Assembly: GCA_013215145.1 (NCBI GenBank)
Contig: JABSRP010000001.1
Location: 62,001 to 126,000 of the forward strand
Source: Pseudobacteriovorax sp.
Lineage (GTDB): Bacteria > Bdellovibrionota_B > Oligoflexia > Oligoflexales > Oligoflexaceae
DNA: 64,000 bases
Reading direction: 5' to 3'
Positions 37,014 through 45,825 of the stretch are shown in pieces. The translations under genes were made by a program, and so were the position numbers. The notes below the pieces were generated by a model. It worked only from the letters and a program-made list of their open reading frames with translations. It had not been told where the DNA came from and ran no database searches. Position 1 is the first letter of the stretch; each line of letters opens with the position of its first letter.

Positions 37014-37920
37014 TAGCTTTGGTCAGAAACTTATCTTTTCCAACGTAGAGATCACTTATCCAGTTTTCGAGATCTTGCGTCCCCTCAGGTACCTCATCAA
37101 TCGGTGTCCTCTTTACGTGAAAAACAACCTGATCAACTTGGCCTGCCATAAATTGCCAGAGGCTAGGAATACCTTCCGGGTAAAAAAGAGTCACACTGTA
37201 AACAGCCGAAATATGGGAACGCAAGGATTCGATCGAAGCGATAAACCCTTTGGTCCTGGGTGCCATCACAAAGTTTGTATGAGGCAATCCTCGGCGCTTC
37301 ATGAAGGACTGACTTTTACTAAGCTTTTCAGGAGTCATACGTGTGCCTTCTAGAAATGATACTAACCAGAAGGGAATGCGATTCTTTTTGAGATTTTCAA
37401 AAGTCTGCTCGATTCTTGCCTTATCGGCTAACCAGTTTCTCTTGAGAAAGATACAGTCCAAAAACAGCATTCCCCAACCAGGCCCTGGAATATATTTCAA
37501 AACATCTTTCACAAAAAATTTAAGATCCCCAAGCCGTTTTCTTTGCCAGGCCAATACCATCATGATGGGAATATCAGCTATATTTTGGTGATTAGATTCG
37601 ATGAGTACAGTTTCTTTTTCGGGGATATCATCGCCAACTATTGAGACCTTAATGCGACCAATATAGCTCAAACAAAAGACTAGCAGTGCCCAGTAGTAAT
37701 TTGCAAAAAAACGATTTGTAGCGCGAAAAATTTTCGGCGAAAACGGTTTCACAACAATCGAAGCTACCTGTAAAAAATTTATAATCAAAAGTGGTATAAA
37801 AATGACAAGCGCCTGAACCCCCGTCAAAAGATTTACAACTAGCTTACTGACCAAAGATTGGCCTTTGTCGTCATCTGATAAATAGCGAACTTCGTTCATT
37901 TTTCCCTCTGCCATAGACAT
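36940..37920 (-). CDS. 1-acyl-sn-glycerol-3-phosphate acyltransferase-type protein (PlsC/YihG-like)
   Basis: A 326-residue membrane-associated LPLAT-family acyltransferase. A hydrophobic N-terminal segment (about 30-58) precedes the acyltransferase block I variant SNHQNIADI (His-x4-Asp kept), block II near FLKRNW and block III FLEGTRMTP. The longer C-terminal part, with APRTKGFIASIESLR, resembles YihG/LCLAT-like enzymes that acylate lysophosphatidic acid or related lipids. The exact acceptor cannot be told. It is the first gene after the terminator hairpin that closes the flagellar operon, and starts only about 20 bases beyond it, so its promoter is not evident. Confidence 0.85.
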   Translation of the reverse strand: MSMAEGKMNEVRYLSDDDKGQSLVSKLVVNLLTGVQALVIFIPLLIINFLQVASIVVKPFSPKIFRATNRFFANYYWALLVFCLSYIGRIKVSIVGDDIPEKETVLIESNHQNIADIPIMMVLAWQRKRLGDLKFFVKDVLKYIPGPGWGMLFLDCIFLKRNWLADKARIEQTFENLKKNRIPFWLVSFLEGTRMTPEKLSKSQSFMKRRGLPHTNFVMAPRTKGFIASIESLRSHISAVYSVTLFYPEGIPSLWQFMAGQVDQVVFHVKRTPIDEVPEGTQDLENWISDLYVGKDKFLTKANAFQVENPNKIWTQELYKQISGDS

Positions 37921-37943
37921 AATTCCCTTAGTTCTAATAGAAA

Positions 37944-37970
37944 ACCCAAGAATGATCTACATTCTTGGGT
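37944..37970 (-). terminator. Intrinsic terminator at the end of the flagellar operon
   Basis: A perfect 11-base-pair inverted repeat (ACCCAAGAATG / CATTCTTGGGT) with a five-base loop is followed on the minus strand by TTTTCTATT. It lies 26 bases after the motE stop. It also lies only 23 bases before the acyltransferase start, so it may separate or attenuate that gene. Confidence 0.8.
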
Positions 37971-37996
37971 ATGAATTATCAATTTTGACATAAAAA

Positions 37997-38731
37997 TTAC
38001 CGATTTGGCGTAGGTTCAGTTTTACAGACTTCAAACTCCTTACGAAGGGCAGAGTTAATTTCCGTCAGTAGTTCATACTCCTTAGCAGATTTAATACGAC
38101 CGTAATATTCGGTTAGTTCGATAGAACGATCAGGGTTCATAAGAGATAAGATCTGCATAGTCTGTTTATCGGGTATTTCCTTAAACAAGGACACGACCAA
38201 ATCTTTATCCATCTTTTCGAAGACTGGTGCGGCCTTTTTGGGCGACATTTTTTCATAAAATTTAACAAGATGTTTGAGGCGATCCTCTTGAATTTTCTTT
38301 TCGTTTTGTACTGTTTGCTTAAAGAACATCATTTCATTGTCGAGCTTTTCAAGCTTATCATCGATACTATTTTCTAAAGAGGTCAACTGTTTCTGCCTCA
38401 CCTCAAGGACTTTTATGCGATCTTCCACTTGTCTGGATTTTCGTTCGATTATAGAAAAATATTTAGCCAACTCCGTCTTTTTATAGTCTTCGGAGCTAAT
38501 TTTAGGCAGTTTGAGAAGCTCTTCGATAAAACTCTTCTTAGTCTCATCAACAGGCTCATTGTCGTCAACATAATCGCTTTCAGAGGATGGATCCAAGGAA
38601 ACATCTTCTTGAGCCGAAATATCTTTTTCCCCTAATGTGAACAAATTAGTCTGACTAATCAAAATGTAAGTTATAACCATAATCTTACAAATGAAAACTA
38701 ATTTAAGTCCCTGACTAGAGAGAAAATTCAT
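37997..38731 (-). CDS. MotE-like flagellar protein
   Basis: A 244-residue protein with one N-terminal membrane segment (about 10-30), an acidic linker, a coiled coil (about 95-150) and a C-terminal MgtE-N-like helical domain: KFYEKMSPKKAAPVFEKMDKD in part, then SLFKEIPDKQTMQILSLMNPD. This layout matches MotE, the periplasmic chaperone of MotC in Rhizobiales, and the related proteins found after fliJ in many proteobacteria. It starts immediately after the fliJ stop (TAGATG) and is the last gene before the terminator. Exact function here is inferred. Confidence 0.78.
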   Translation of the reverse strand: MNFLSSQGLKLVFICKIMVITYILISQTNLFTLGEKDISAQEDVSLDPSSESDYVDDNEPVDETKKSFIEELLKLPKISSEDYKKTELAKYFSIIERKSRQVEDRIKVLEVRQKQLTSLENSIDDKLEKLDNEMMFFKQTVQNEKKIQEDRLKHLVKFYEKMSPKKAAPVFEKMDKDLVVSLFKEIPDKQTMQILSLMNPDRSIELTEYYGRIKSAKEYELLTEINSALRKEFEVCKTEPTPNR

Positions 38732-39184
38732 CTATCGCTGTCTCCTACTAAAGGATTGACCAGCGAGCTCATCTTGCTCTTTTTGTTCAATTTTTCTTTT
38801 TAGGTTTGCCAGATTTTGTTCTTCTTTTTCCTGCATGATTTCGATAGACCTCAATTTTGTGCGGGCATCGAGTACCATATTGATCTGCTTTTTTTCTTTC
38901 TCTTCTACTTCTTTTAGCTCGGACAAACACTGGTACCACTGATCCTTTGAGCGATCAATGCTAGCTTCTAGAGTTGCTAGGCGTTGTCTTTGCGAGGACT
39001 GTCTTTCGTTATTTAGTAAATCAACTCCATCCAAATACTGCTTCTGAAAGGTTTTCAGCCTGTTAACCAAATCGATTTTCACAGACCGAATATCCTTCAG
39101 CTTTAGCGCTTCTTGATTCAGTAGATTAGTCCTTACAGAAATAAGAAGTTCATTACGTTGAATTTTCTCTTTTATTTTATTCAT
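38732..39184 (-). CDS. fliJ: Flagellar export protein FliJ
   Basis: A 150-residue almost entirely coiled-coil, highly charged protein located between fliI and motE, as expected for FliJ, the stalk-like coiled coil of the flagellar type III export ATPase that carries chaperones. FliJ sequences diverge strongly, so length, helical character and position carry the call more than motifs. Its stop abuts the motE start codon. It starts 14 bases after the fliI stop. Confidence 0.8.
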   Translation of the reverse strand: MNKIKEKIQRNELLISVRTNLLNQEALKLKDIRSVKIDLVNRLKTFQKQYLDGVDLLNNERQSSQRQRLATLEASIDRSKDQWYQCLSELKEVEEKEKKQINMVLDARTKLRSIEIMQEKEEQNLANLKRKIEQKEQDELAGQSFSRRQR

Positions 39185-39198
39185 CTACACCTGCCTGA

Positions 39199-40572
39199 TC
39201 ACTCGTTAATGGGTTCAACATTAAAAATAGGTAAACAGTTGATGGCTCTATTCATCTGATCCAAAATATGTTTCAGCTGTGAAATATCGCCCTTGGCTTG
39301 CTTTAGAAACTGATTGATAAATGGCATTGCTTGTATGGCCTGATCCAGCAGCGGATTAGAGCCTTCCTGATAAACACCCATTTGAACGATATCGAAGTTT
39401 TCGCGATAAGTACTTAATAGCTCCTTTACCTTACGGGCAAGACTTTGATGCTCTTGACTAGTGATATCGTTCATTACCCGCGACGCGCTAGTCTCAACTT
39501 CAATAGCCGGAAAGTGGCCTTTAGCAGCTAAATCTCTGGAGAGATTAATATGCCCGTCTAAAATCGATCGCACACTATCTGCGATAGGATCATTGAAATC
39601 ATCACCGTCGACTAGAACGGTATATATACCACTGATTGTACCCATACCCTTTTTCTGAGGACCAGCTCTTTCAAGAAGTTTAGGCAACAATGAGAAAACG
39701 GAGGGGGTATAACCTTTGGTTGTTGGAGGTTCGCCGATAGCGTTACCAATTTCCCTTTGCGCCATTGCCACCCTGGTAAGACTATCAAGGATCAACATGA
39801 CATTTTTTCCCTGATCCGAAAAGTACTCGGCAATAGCTGTGGCAACTTTAGCCCCACGAATTCTCATCAGAGGGGACTGATCAGAAGTCACAGACACTAC
39901 AACAGAATTTTTTAGTCCTTCGGGCCCAAGATCACGTTCTATAAATTCTCTAACTTCTCTACCACGCTCTCCAATCAAAGCTATGACATTGACATCTGCT
40001 TCGCTGTTTTGTGAGATCATTCCTATCAAAACACTTTTTCCAACGCCTGAACCAGCCATTATTCCAATCCTTTGACCTTGGCCAAAGGTCAGTAACCCAT
40101 CAATTGCTCTAATGCCTAAACCAAGGATTTTTTCAATCCTGTTACGGCTCATTGGATTGGGTGGCTCCCGGTCTATATCGTACTGCATGGCATTTTCGGG
40201 TGTCTCAAATCCACCTTCGGAAATCGGTTGCAAAAAAGCATCTACAACGTGCCCCAATAGATGATCGCCAACCGGTATGTGAGAGAATATTTTTTTTGGA
40301 TGAATCGAGCAACCAGGAGCGACTCCAGAAATTTGACTGTAGGGAAGAAGCAGAACTTTCGATTTTCGAAAACCGACAACCTCAGCTAGGATCCTTTTAT
40401 TATCGCCACATTCAATCTCTACGATTGATCCAAGAGCGGAATTCGGCAGTAACGCTTCTATGATGGTTCCAACTATTTCGCTCACCTGCCCATAGTAAGT
40501 CCAACGCACCTTTTTAAATGACTTTTGTAATTCGCCCTTTTTAAATGGTTTTATTGAGATAGGTTGATTCAT
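39199..40572 (-). CDS. fliI: Flagellum-specific ATPase FliI
   Basis: ATPase of the flagellar type III export apparatus, 457 residues. Walker A AGSGVGKS (residues 173-180), Walker B VMLILDSLTR, the catalytic block ALIGERGREVREF and the KGYTPSVFSLLPKLLERAG segment are all present. It belongs to the F1-beta-like family and the neighbours fliH and fliJ exclude V- or F-type ATP synthases. It starts one base after the fliH stop codon. Confidence 0.96.
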   Translation of the reverse strand: MNQPISIKPFKKGELQKSFKKVRWTYYGQVSEIVGTIIEALLPNSALGSIVEIECGDNKRILAEVVGFRKSKVLLLPYSQISGVAPGCSIHPKKIFSHIPVGDHLLGHVVDAFLQPISEGGFETPENAMQYDIDREPPNPMSRNRIEKILGLGIRAIDGLLTFGQGQRIGIMAGSGVGKSVLIGMISQNSEADVNVIALIGERGREVREFIERDLGPEGLKNSVVVSVTSDQSPLMRIRGAKVATAIAEYFSDQGKNVMLILDSLTRVAMAQREIGNAIGEPPTTKGYTPSVFSLLPKLLERAGPQKKGMGTISGIYTVLVDGDDFNDPIADSVRSILDGHINLSRDLAAKGHFPAIEVETSASRVMNDITSQEHQSLARKVKELLSTYRENFDIVQMGVYQEGSNPLLDQAIQAMPFINQFLKQAKGDISQLKHILDQMNRAINCLPIFNVEPINE

Positions 40573-40573
40573 A

Positions 40574-41881
40574 TTATCCTACTTTATCGTCCTCGTCCTG
40601 AAATAAAGCTAAGTCAGCCTGCTCAAGTAAATCAGTAATCATCTGACGAATATTTCCATCAACAACAGATAACTGGGATTCAATTTTGAAATTATGATCA
40701 TCTAGTTCTTGATCAACCTTAATTTTCTGCAGAAGATCCTCCGGAATATGAGATTTAAGCCTCTCGTAGCTATCTTGGCTAACAAGTATTTTAAATTCAT
40801 CATCGGGCACAGCTTCTGCGATAGCCTTTTGTATAACCTTTGTGAAAGAGTCGGGATTCATTTCAAACTCTTTCTGTAACAGAGACTCTAATAGACTTTG
40901 ACAGACCGTTTGAAAATTCTCCTGCGTGCTTGCCAGAATATTACCTTTCAGCCCCTCGAATTCTTTTACAACGTTGGCTAACTCAGATAAGATCATAGAT
41001 ACTTTCTCTTCTACTACCAACATGGCTTTTTCTTCACCGTATCTATATCCATCCTCAAAACCATCTGAACGTGCTTTTTGATATATATTCTCTTTATCTA
41101 TTTCTACTTTTGGATCAATTGACTGATTCTGGTTTGGTTGCTCCTGGGGAATTGGCGGTGCACTGTTCTGAGGAGGAAAATCACGATCGCGTGTCATCAA
41201 TGGCTCCTGAATGATTTGATCTTGTTGAATAGGCACATTAGGATCAATACTTCTCTCTGGAGTTTGTTCTGCAGTTTCTATAGCCTCAGCGCCAATATCA
41301 TTAGGGTCATCTAGTGCATTTAGCTCATCTTTTGGAACTGGTTTATTTTCACGGTCACTTGGTTGGGTCAATGGAGCTAGGTCGTTAAATTGTTCCAATG
41401 TATCCGAATCTATATCTGAAACAAAATCTAATTGTTCACCAATTTTTTTGGTTTCATTAGCTTCGGAATTTTTACTTTTCTTGTCGCTATCAGAATTGAA
41501 TTTCTTTCGTAGTTTTCTAGCGATACTTTCCATCTCGATATCGATCTCGTCATCTTCATCGTGACGCGAGTGACGGCTATGAAGTCGCTTTTTTTGTTTT
41601 ATCCATTCTTGAGTAAAATCAAGGGGTTTAATCACGGGACGAAACTCAGCCGGTTCGAAGATCGTCTCAATTTCCACAGATGCCCTAATACTTTCATTGA
41701 TATCTTGAGTAGGATGAAGGCGGTTGTGTATGATATTGCTGTTTATATTATCGGCATATGTGATCGTGGCATCACAGATTTCCATCAAATTAAAGTCTGT
41801 AATAGAGAGGGATTTTTTAAGGGGGTCTGATTTTTTAATAAAACGACCTCGTATGTTTCTAACATGCGACTCTTCAGACAT
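40574..41881 (-). CDS. fliH: FliH-like flagellar assembly protein with long N-terminal extension
   Basis: Regulator of FliI. The C-terminal part (about residues 265-430) has the FliH features: YQKARSDGFEDGYRYGEEKA, a long amphipathic helix, and EAVPDDEFKILVSQDSYERL then SQLSVVDGNIRQMITDLLEQ. At 435 residues it is about 200 longer than E. coli FliH (235). The excess is an N-terminal charged and low-complexity region (basic LHSRHSRHDEDDE area near 98-112, then Asp/Glu/Pro/Gln-rich to about 255). It follows fliF after six bases; fliG, which usually lies between the two, is absent. Confidence 0.85.
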   Translation of the reverse strand: MSEESHVRNIRGRFIKKSDPLKKSLSITDFNLMEICDATITYADNINSNIIHNRLHPTQDINESIRASVEIETIFEPAEFRPVIKPLDFTQEWIKQKKRLHSRHSRHDEDDEIDIEMESIARKLRKKFNSDSDKKSKNSEANETKKIGEQLDFVSDIDSDTLEQFNDLAPLTQPSDRENKPVPKDELNALDDPNDIGAEAIETAEQTPERSIDPNVPIQQDQIIQEPLMTRDRDFPPQNSAPPIPQEQPNQNQSIDPKVEIDKENIYQKARSDGFEDGYRYGEEKAMLVVEEKVSMILSELANVVKEFEGLKGNILASTQENFQTVCQSLLESLLQKEFEMNPDSFTKVIQKAIAEAVPDDEFKILVSQDSYERLKSHIPEDLLQKIKVDQELDDHNFKIESQLSVVDGNIRQMITDLLEQADLALFQDEDDKVG

Positions 41882-41887
41882 GGATAC

Positions 41888-43510
41888 CTACCGATTAGCT
41901 TGATGTGGATTCAATAGAATGCGTATGGCTTCAGTGGTTCTAGCCGGCTCATTTTTGGCAAGAAATAGAATCTGTTCTTGGGGACTAAGTTTTTCGAAAG
42001 GAACGTCCTCTTTCACCTGCACGTTATTCATACCGCCCATTTCTAGATCAGGTTTGAATTCTTCAACAATAGACTCTTTTTTCTTTCTTTCAGGATCATA
42101 AGACAGCCATCGGAAGTAGGGCCTAACGACGAATGCAAAGAAAAAGACCAAGGCAAGAGCAATGACAGACGACACGATAAGTGTAGAGATATACTGCCTG
42201 TTTTCTTTCTTTTTCTCTTTCAAAGCCTCTACTTGAAGTGGTGCAAGTTCGAATAGGACATTATGGACAGTAACTATATCACCTCGATCTTCTTTATAAC
42301 CAATAGCTGACTTAACTAAATCAGATATCTTATCCATTTCTTCCTGTGTGCGGGGTTCAAAGACAGGCGCACTACCATCGGCTGGATAGATTTGACTACC
42401 GTCAACGATCACAGCAGCGGAAATTCGTTTTATGTTTCCTACCGGAAGTATCCGTCTACGTTTTTCTTTCTTAATTTCGTAGTTGAGTCTTTCGCTATTT
42501 CTTTTACTAGCAGTTTGATTCGAATTTAGAGATAGCTCTTCCTGCTCACCAGGTACATTTGATTTAGCGCCAGGAATTCCTGTGGGGTTCAATCCGGAGC
42601 CACTCATCTCTTGATTTGTAGTATTGGAGGACAATACTACAACCCTATCAGGATCAATATCTGAAATCGTCTGTTCTTCTCTTGTGAAATCGACTTCAAC
42701 ATCAATCTTGGCTTCCACTCTCTCCGCCCCAACAATCCTAGCAACTAAAGCTTTTACCTTAGCGGAGAGTTCTTTTTCGATGGTCCGTCTGTAGGCTAAC
42801 ATTTCGTTTGTCATTTTTGTTGTTGGATCATCGCTTTCTTCTTTCGTCAGCATCCGTCCATCTTGGTTGATAATTGCAATTTTTTCCGACCGGAGACCTG
42901 GTACAGACTTGGCAACTAGGTGTGTGATTCCTCTAATCTGTCTTGTCGATAGGGAATTGTTACGAAACGTTTTGACATAAACTGCAGCAGTAGGCTCTTC
43001 TTCATCTTCCTTGAAGAGTGATTTTTCAGGCATAACGATATGAACGCGAGCCCCAACAATACCGTTGATAGATTTTATGGTTCGTTCGAGTTCGCCTTGT
43101 GTAGCTCTTAGTTTGTTAACATTTTGCTCAAATTCAGTTTTTGTAAAGTCTTGAGTATCAAATTTTTCCCAGCCTATGTTCCCGTGTGCGGGAAGGCCTT
43201 CTTGTGCGAGTTTTAGGCGAAGCGGCATGACTTGAGTCACAGGTACTTTGATACCCTTGTCATCGATGATAAAGTCAGTAAACTGCTGATTTTTTAGCTC
43301 CTGAGAGATTAACTGCAAATCAGCTTGATCTATATTTTCATATAGGTATGTCATCCCAGTCTCTTCCTGCTGGATGACAATAGTAATAAGACCAGCTACG
43401 ACTAGCAAAACCACACCAACGGTCGCTGCTTTTTGAATTGTGGAGATATCTCCCCAAAACTTCTTTAACTGCTCTACTAACCTACTAAAAAAGTTACCCG
43501 ACTTTTCCAA
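41888..43510 (-). CDS. fliF: Flagellar MS-ring protein FliF
   Basis: Builds the inner-membrane MS ring. The 540-residue protein has a first membrane segment at about 28-46, the ring-building region with YLYENIDQADLQLISQELK and ARVHIVMPEKSLF, EAKIDVEVDFTREE, an intrinsically loose linker, a second membrane segment at about 437-460 and a C-terminal FliG-binding tail (LSPQEQILFLAKNEPARTTE...). The tail is intact, so a FliG should exist elsewhere. Start is TTG at 43510 (MEKSGNFFSRLVEQ) after GGGGTAG. It follows fliE by 16 bases. Confidence 0.96.
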   Translation of the reverse strand: MEKSGNFFSRLVEQLKKFWGDISTIQKAATVGVVLLVVAGLITIVIQQEETGMTYLYENIDQADLQLISQELKNQQFTDFIIDDKGIKVPVTQVMPLRLKLAQEGLPAHGNIGWEKFDTQDFTKTEFEQNVNKLRATQGELERTIKSINGIVGARVHIVMPEKSLFKEDEEEPTAAVYVKTFRNNSLSTRQIRGITHLVAKSVPGLRSEKIAIINQDGRMLTKEESDDPTTKMTNEMLAYRRTIEKELSAKVKALVARIVGAERVEAKIDVEVDFTREEQTISDIDPDRVVVLSSNTTNQEMSGSGLNPTGIPGAKSNVPGEQEELSLNSNQTASKRNSERLNYEIKKEKRRRILPVGNIKRISAAVIVDGSQIYPADGSAPVFEPRTQEEMDKISDLVKSAIGYKEDRGDIVTVHNVLFELAPLQVEALKEKKKENRQYISTLIVSSVIALALVFFFAFVVRPYFRWLSYDPERKKKESIVEEFKPDLEMGGMNNVQVKEDVPFEKLSPQEQILFLAKNEPARTTEAIRILLNPHQANR

Positions 43511-43526
43511 AAACTACCCCATTGAC

Positions 43527-43871
43527 TTAAACTGGCATTCTCATCACTTCCTGATAGGCTTCCAACGCTTTATTTCTCATCTGAACCATTAAGTTAAAAG
43601 TGATCTCAGCTTGGGAGGCTGTCAGCATGGTTTCATGAATATTTTGTTTTTTCCCCGTCGCTAGATCAGTGGCAGCTTTATCTGCTAGTTTTTGATGATC
43701 ATTCACAGCTTTAATACTATTTTCAACATGATCCATGAAACTAGGTCCCGATGGCTTTTTGGATTGACTTGCCTTCTCATTGAGACCAGAACTTTGATTC
43801 ATGTCTCTGAGCTCGGACAACAATTGTTGACCAAAACTAATTCGATTATTACCTGTTCCAATTGAAGTCAT
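43527..43871 (-). CDS. fliE: Flagellar hook-basal body protein FliE
   Basis: Links the MS ring to the rod. The 114-residue protein has a flexible N-terminus, FMDHVENSIKAVNDHQKLAD and the typical C-terminal ASQAEITFNLMVQMRNKALEAYQEVMRMPV. AGGAG precedes the ATG. It lies between flgC and fliF, the normal order. Confidence 0.95.
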   Translation of the reverse strand: MTSIGTGNNRISFGQQLLSELRDMNQSSGLNEKASQSKKPSGPSFMDHVENSIKAVNDHQKLADKAATDLATGKKQNIHETMLTASQAEITFNLMVQMRNKALEAYQEVMRMPV

Positions 43872-43885
43872 CGCGTACTCCTATT

Positions 43886-44323
43886 TTAGCGGCCGATTTC
43901 TAGCGCTTTCATAGCCATAGATTTCGCTGCATTCATAGCCGTGGTATTCGCTTCATAAGCTCTTGTTGCGGCGATCATATTGACCATCTCACTCATAACT
44001 TGAATGTTTGGCATATCAACAAACCCTTTAGAATCAGAGTCTGGGTGATTAGGATCAAACACACGTCTCGGCGCTTTTGTATCTTGGTGGATATCCACAA
44101 CCTTAACTTTTTTCAGTTGCGTTCCCCAACTTTCATCCAGAAAATCTTCAAACGGGTTTCCCTTTGGAACTGCTGAAAAAACGACATCCTGTCTTTTATA
44201 GGGGCCTCCTTCCGGAGTCCGGGTTGTGTTTGCGTTGGCTAGATTTGCGCTCAATACATTCATACGAACACGTTGAGCGGCAAGTCCAGTAGAGCTAATA
44301 TCCATCGCCTTAAAAAAGCTCAT
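43886..44323 (-). CDS. flgC: Flagellar basal-body rod protein FlgC
   Basis: Proximal rod protein of 145 residues. N-terminal SSTGLAAQRVRMNVLSANLANANTT (read in part) and the C-terminal NMIAATRAYEANTTAMNAAK are the flagellar rod/hook signatures, and VDMPNIQVMSEM is typical of FlgC. It overlaps the flgB stop by one base and precedes fliE by 14 bases. Assembled from both termini into a coiled coil in the periplasm. Confidence 0.96.
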   Translation of the reverse strand: MSFFKAMDISSTGLAAQRVRMNVLSANLANANTTRTPEGGPYKRQDVVFSAVPKGNPFEDFLDESWGTQLKKVKVVDIHQDTKAPRRVFDPNHPDSDSKGFVDMPNIQVMSEMVNMIAATRAYEANTTAMNAAKSMAMKALEIGR

Positions 44324-44748
44324 TATCTACCTCCTGAGCTAACTGCATATTTTAGAGTCCCTATTTTCTTATTCAATAGCTCCACCGTAGCTCGATATAG
44401 GATTTGGTTGCGAGACAAGTCTGCCATCTCCTTGTCTATATCGACGGTATTGCCATCGTTGCTAACACTCTCGCTGGGACGTACGAAGACGTCCACTTGG
44501 AAAGAACCATCTGCCTCAGTATGCCCATTGAGAAAGTGTTTGGGATTAGAAGCTTTCATGGGAAATGGCTCTCCACCATCAGCAATAGCCTGCAATTGCT
44601 TCTCAAAGTCATATCCCAAGGCGCGATATCCAGGGGTTTCGCTATTCGAAATATTACTTGTGAGTACATGCTGCCTTTCAAGCCGTTGATTCAGAGACTC
44701 CATCTTCAAGGCATCTGACTTATTGAAGACACTAGAGATTCCACTCAT
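44323..44748 (-). CDS. flgB: Flagellar basal-body rod protein FlgB
   Basis: Proximal rod protein of 141 residues with LTSNISNSETPGYRALGYDFEK (read in part), the rod N-terminal signature, and the C-terminal VDIDKEMADLSRNQILYRATVELL. Its ATG overlaps the stop codon of the AAA+ regulator gene (ATGA), so rod gene translation is coupled to that of the regulator. flgC starts on its last base. Confidence 0.95.
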   Translation of the reverse strand: MSGISSVFNKSDALKMESLNQRLERQHVLTSNISNSETPGYRALGYDFEKQLQAIADGGEPFPMKASNPKHFLNGHTEADGSFQVDVFVRPSESVSNDGNTVDIDKEMADLSRNQILYRATVELLNKKIGTLKYAVSSGGR

Positions 44749-45815
44749 AAGGGCTTACCTGACGTCGGTTGAGGCACCTCAAAGCCTTCTATAATAAACT
44801 CGTTGATCTTATTCCTCAGCGTTCGCAAACTGATACCTAGAGTCTTAGCCGAATGTGTACGGTTACCATTATGGCTTTTTAACGTCTCTAGGATGAAATG
44901 AGTTTCCACCTCTCTCATTTTATGCCCAATGGGGAGATGTTTAATCCACTCCTGAGTCTCATCAATCTTTTTAGGCTCTAGAATAAACTCATCAGCAGTT
45001 ATCATCGAGGAGTTACTCATCAAAACAGCCCGTTGGATGACATTCTGCAATTCTCGAACATTACCAGGCCATGAATACTTCACAAGCTTTTGCATAGCAT
45101 CTGCAGTGATCGTAGCTGGCTGTCCCTTAAACTGAATACTAAAGTTCTTTAGAAAGTATCTAGCTAATACTTCTATATCTTTTCTTCGCTCTCTCAGTGG
45201 TGGTATTTCCAGATGAATGACGTATAGTCGATAGAAAAGATCCTGACGAAACTTCCCTTCTGTGACAGTATGAGCTATGTCTTTGTTGGTGGTCGCAATA
45301 ATACGTGTATTGATTTTCACAAGATCCTTTGATTTAGGATTCTCTATTTCGGAGTCCTGCAAAACTCTTAAAAGCTTACTCTGGATATTTTTATCAGTTT
45401 CTGTCACATCATCAAGAAGTACTGTACCTCCTTCGGCAGTCAGCAATTTGCTTTCCGCACTACCGTTTTGATCACCAAACAACTCTACCTCTAGCTGATC
45501 TGAGGGCATTGAGGCACAATTGATTCCCATAAATGGTTTATCTCTTCGATTCGAGCTAGCATGAATCATTCGTGCTACTACTTCTTTTCCAGTCCCCGAC
45601 TCTCCTGATATTAAAACCGGTACATTTGCATTTGCCACCTGATGGATAACTTCACGGATCTTTAACATCTTTTCATCTGCAAAGATAAATTCCTTAGCCG
45701 TTCTCTGTTTTTCCTTCTTTTGTTGCTCCTGTACATAGTTCAAATACTCAGCGGAACCAGGCTTTGCCTTGGTGTCATGTGCGATAGCACCATTTTCTGC
45801 ACCGTAACGATTCAT
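44745..45815 (-). CDS. NtrC-type AAA+ regulator lacking the GAFTGA loop
   Basis: A 356-residue protein with no receiver domain. Residues about 40-280 are the AAA+ core: Walker A GESGTGKE (71-78), Walker B region GGTVLLDDV (129-137, second acid Asp rather than Glu), the sensor/arginine-finger text FRQDLFYRL and PPLRERRKDIE, and SWPGNVRELQN. A Fis-type helix-turn-helix (SAKTLGISLRTLRNKI) ends the protein. Where sigma54 activators have ELFGHEKGAFTGA, this one has ELFGDQNGSAESKLL and is about ten residues shorter, so the sigma54-contacting loop is deleted. It is coupled to flgB and preceded by a TPR gene whose promoter looks sigma54-dependent. It may modulate rather than activate; role is inference. 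Confidence 0.9.
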   Translation of the reverse strand: MNRYGAENGAIAHDTKAKPGSAEYLNYVQEQQKKEKQRTAKEFIFADEKMLKIREVIHQVANANVPVLISGESGTGKEVVARMIHASSNRRDKPFMGINCASMPSDQLEVELFGDQNGSAESKLLTAEGGTVLLDDVTETDKNIQSKLLRVLQDSEIENPKSKDLVKINTRIIATTNKDIAHTVTEGKFRQDLFYRLYVIHLEIPPLRERRKDIEVLARYFLKNFSIQFKGQPATITADAMQKLVKYSWPGNVRELQNVIQRAVLMSNSSMITADEFILEPKKIDETQEWIKHLPIGHKMREVETHFILETLKSHNGNRTHSAKTLGISLRTLRNKINEFIIEGFEVPQPTSGKPL

Positions 45816-45825
45816 TCATGTCTCC

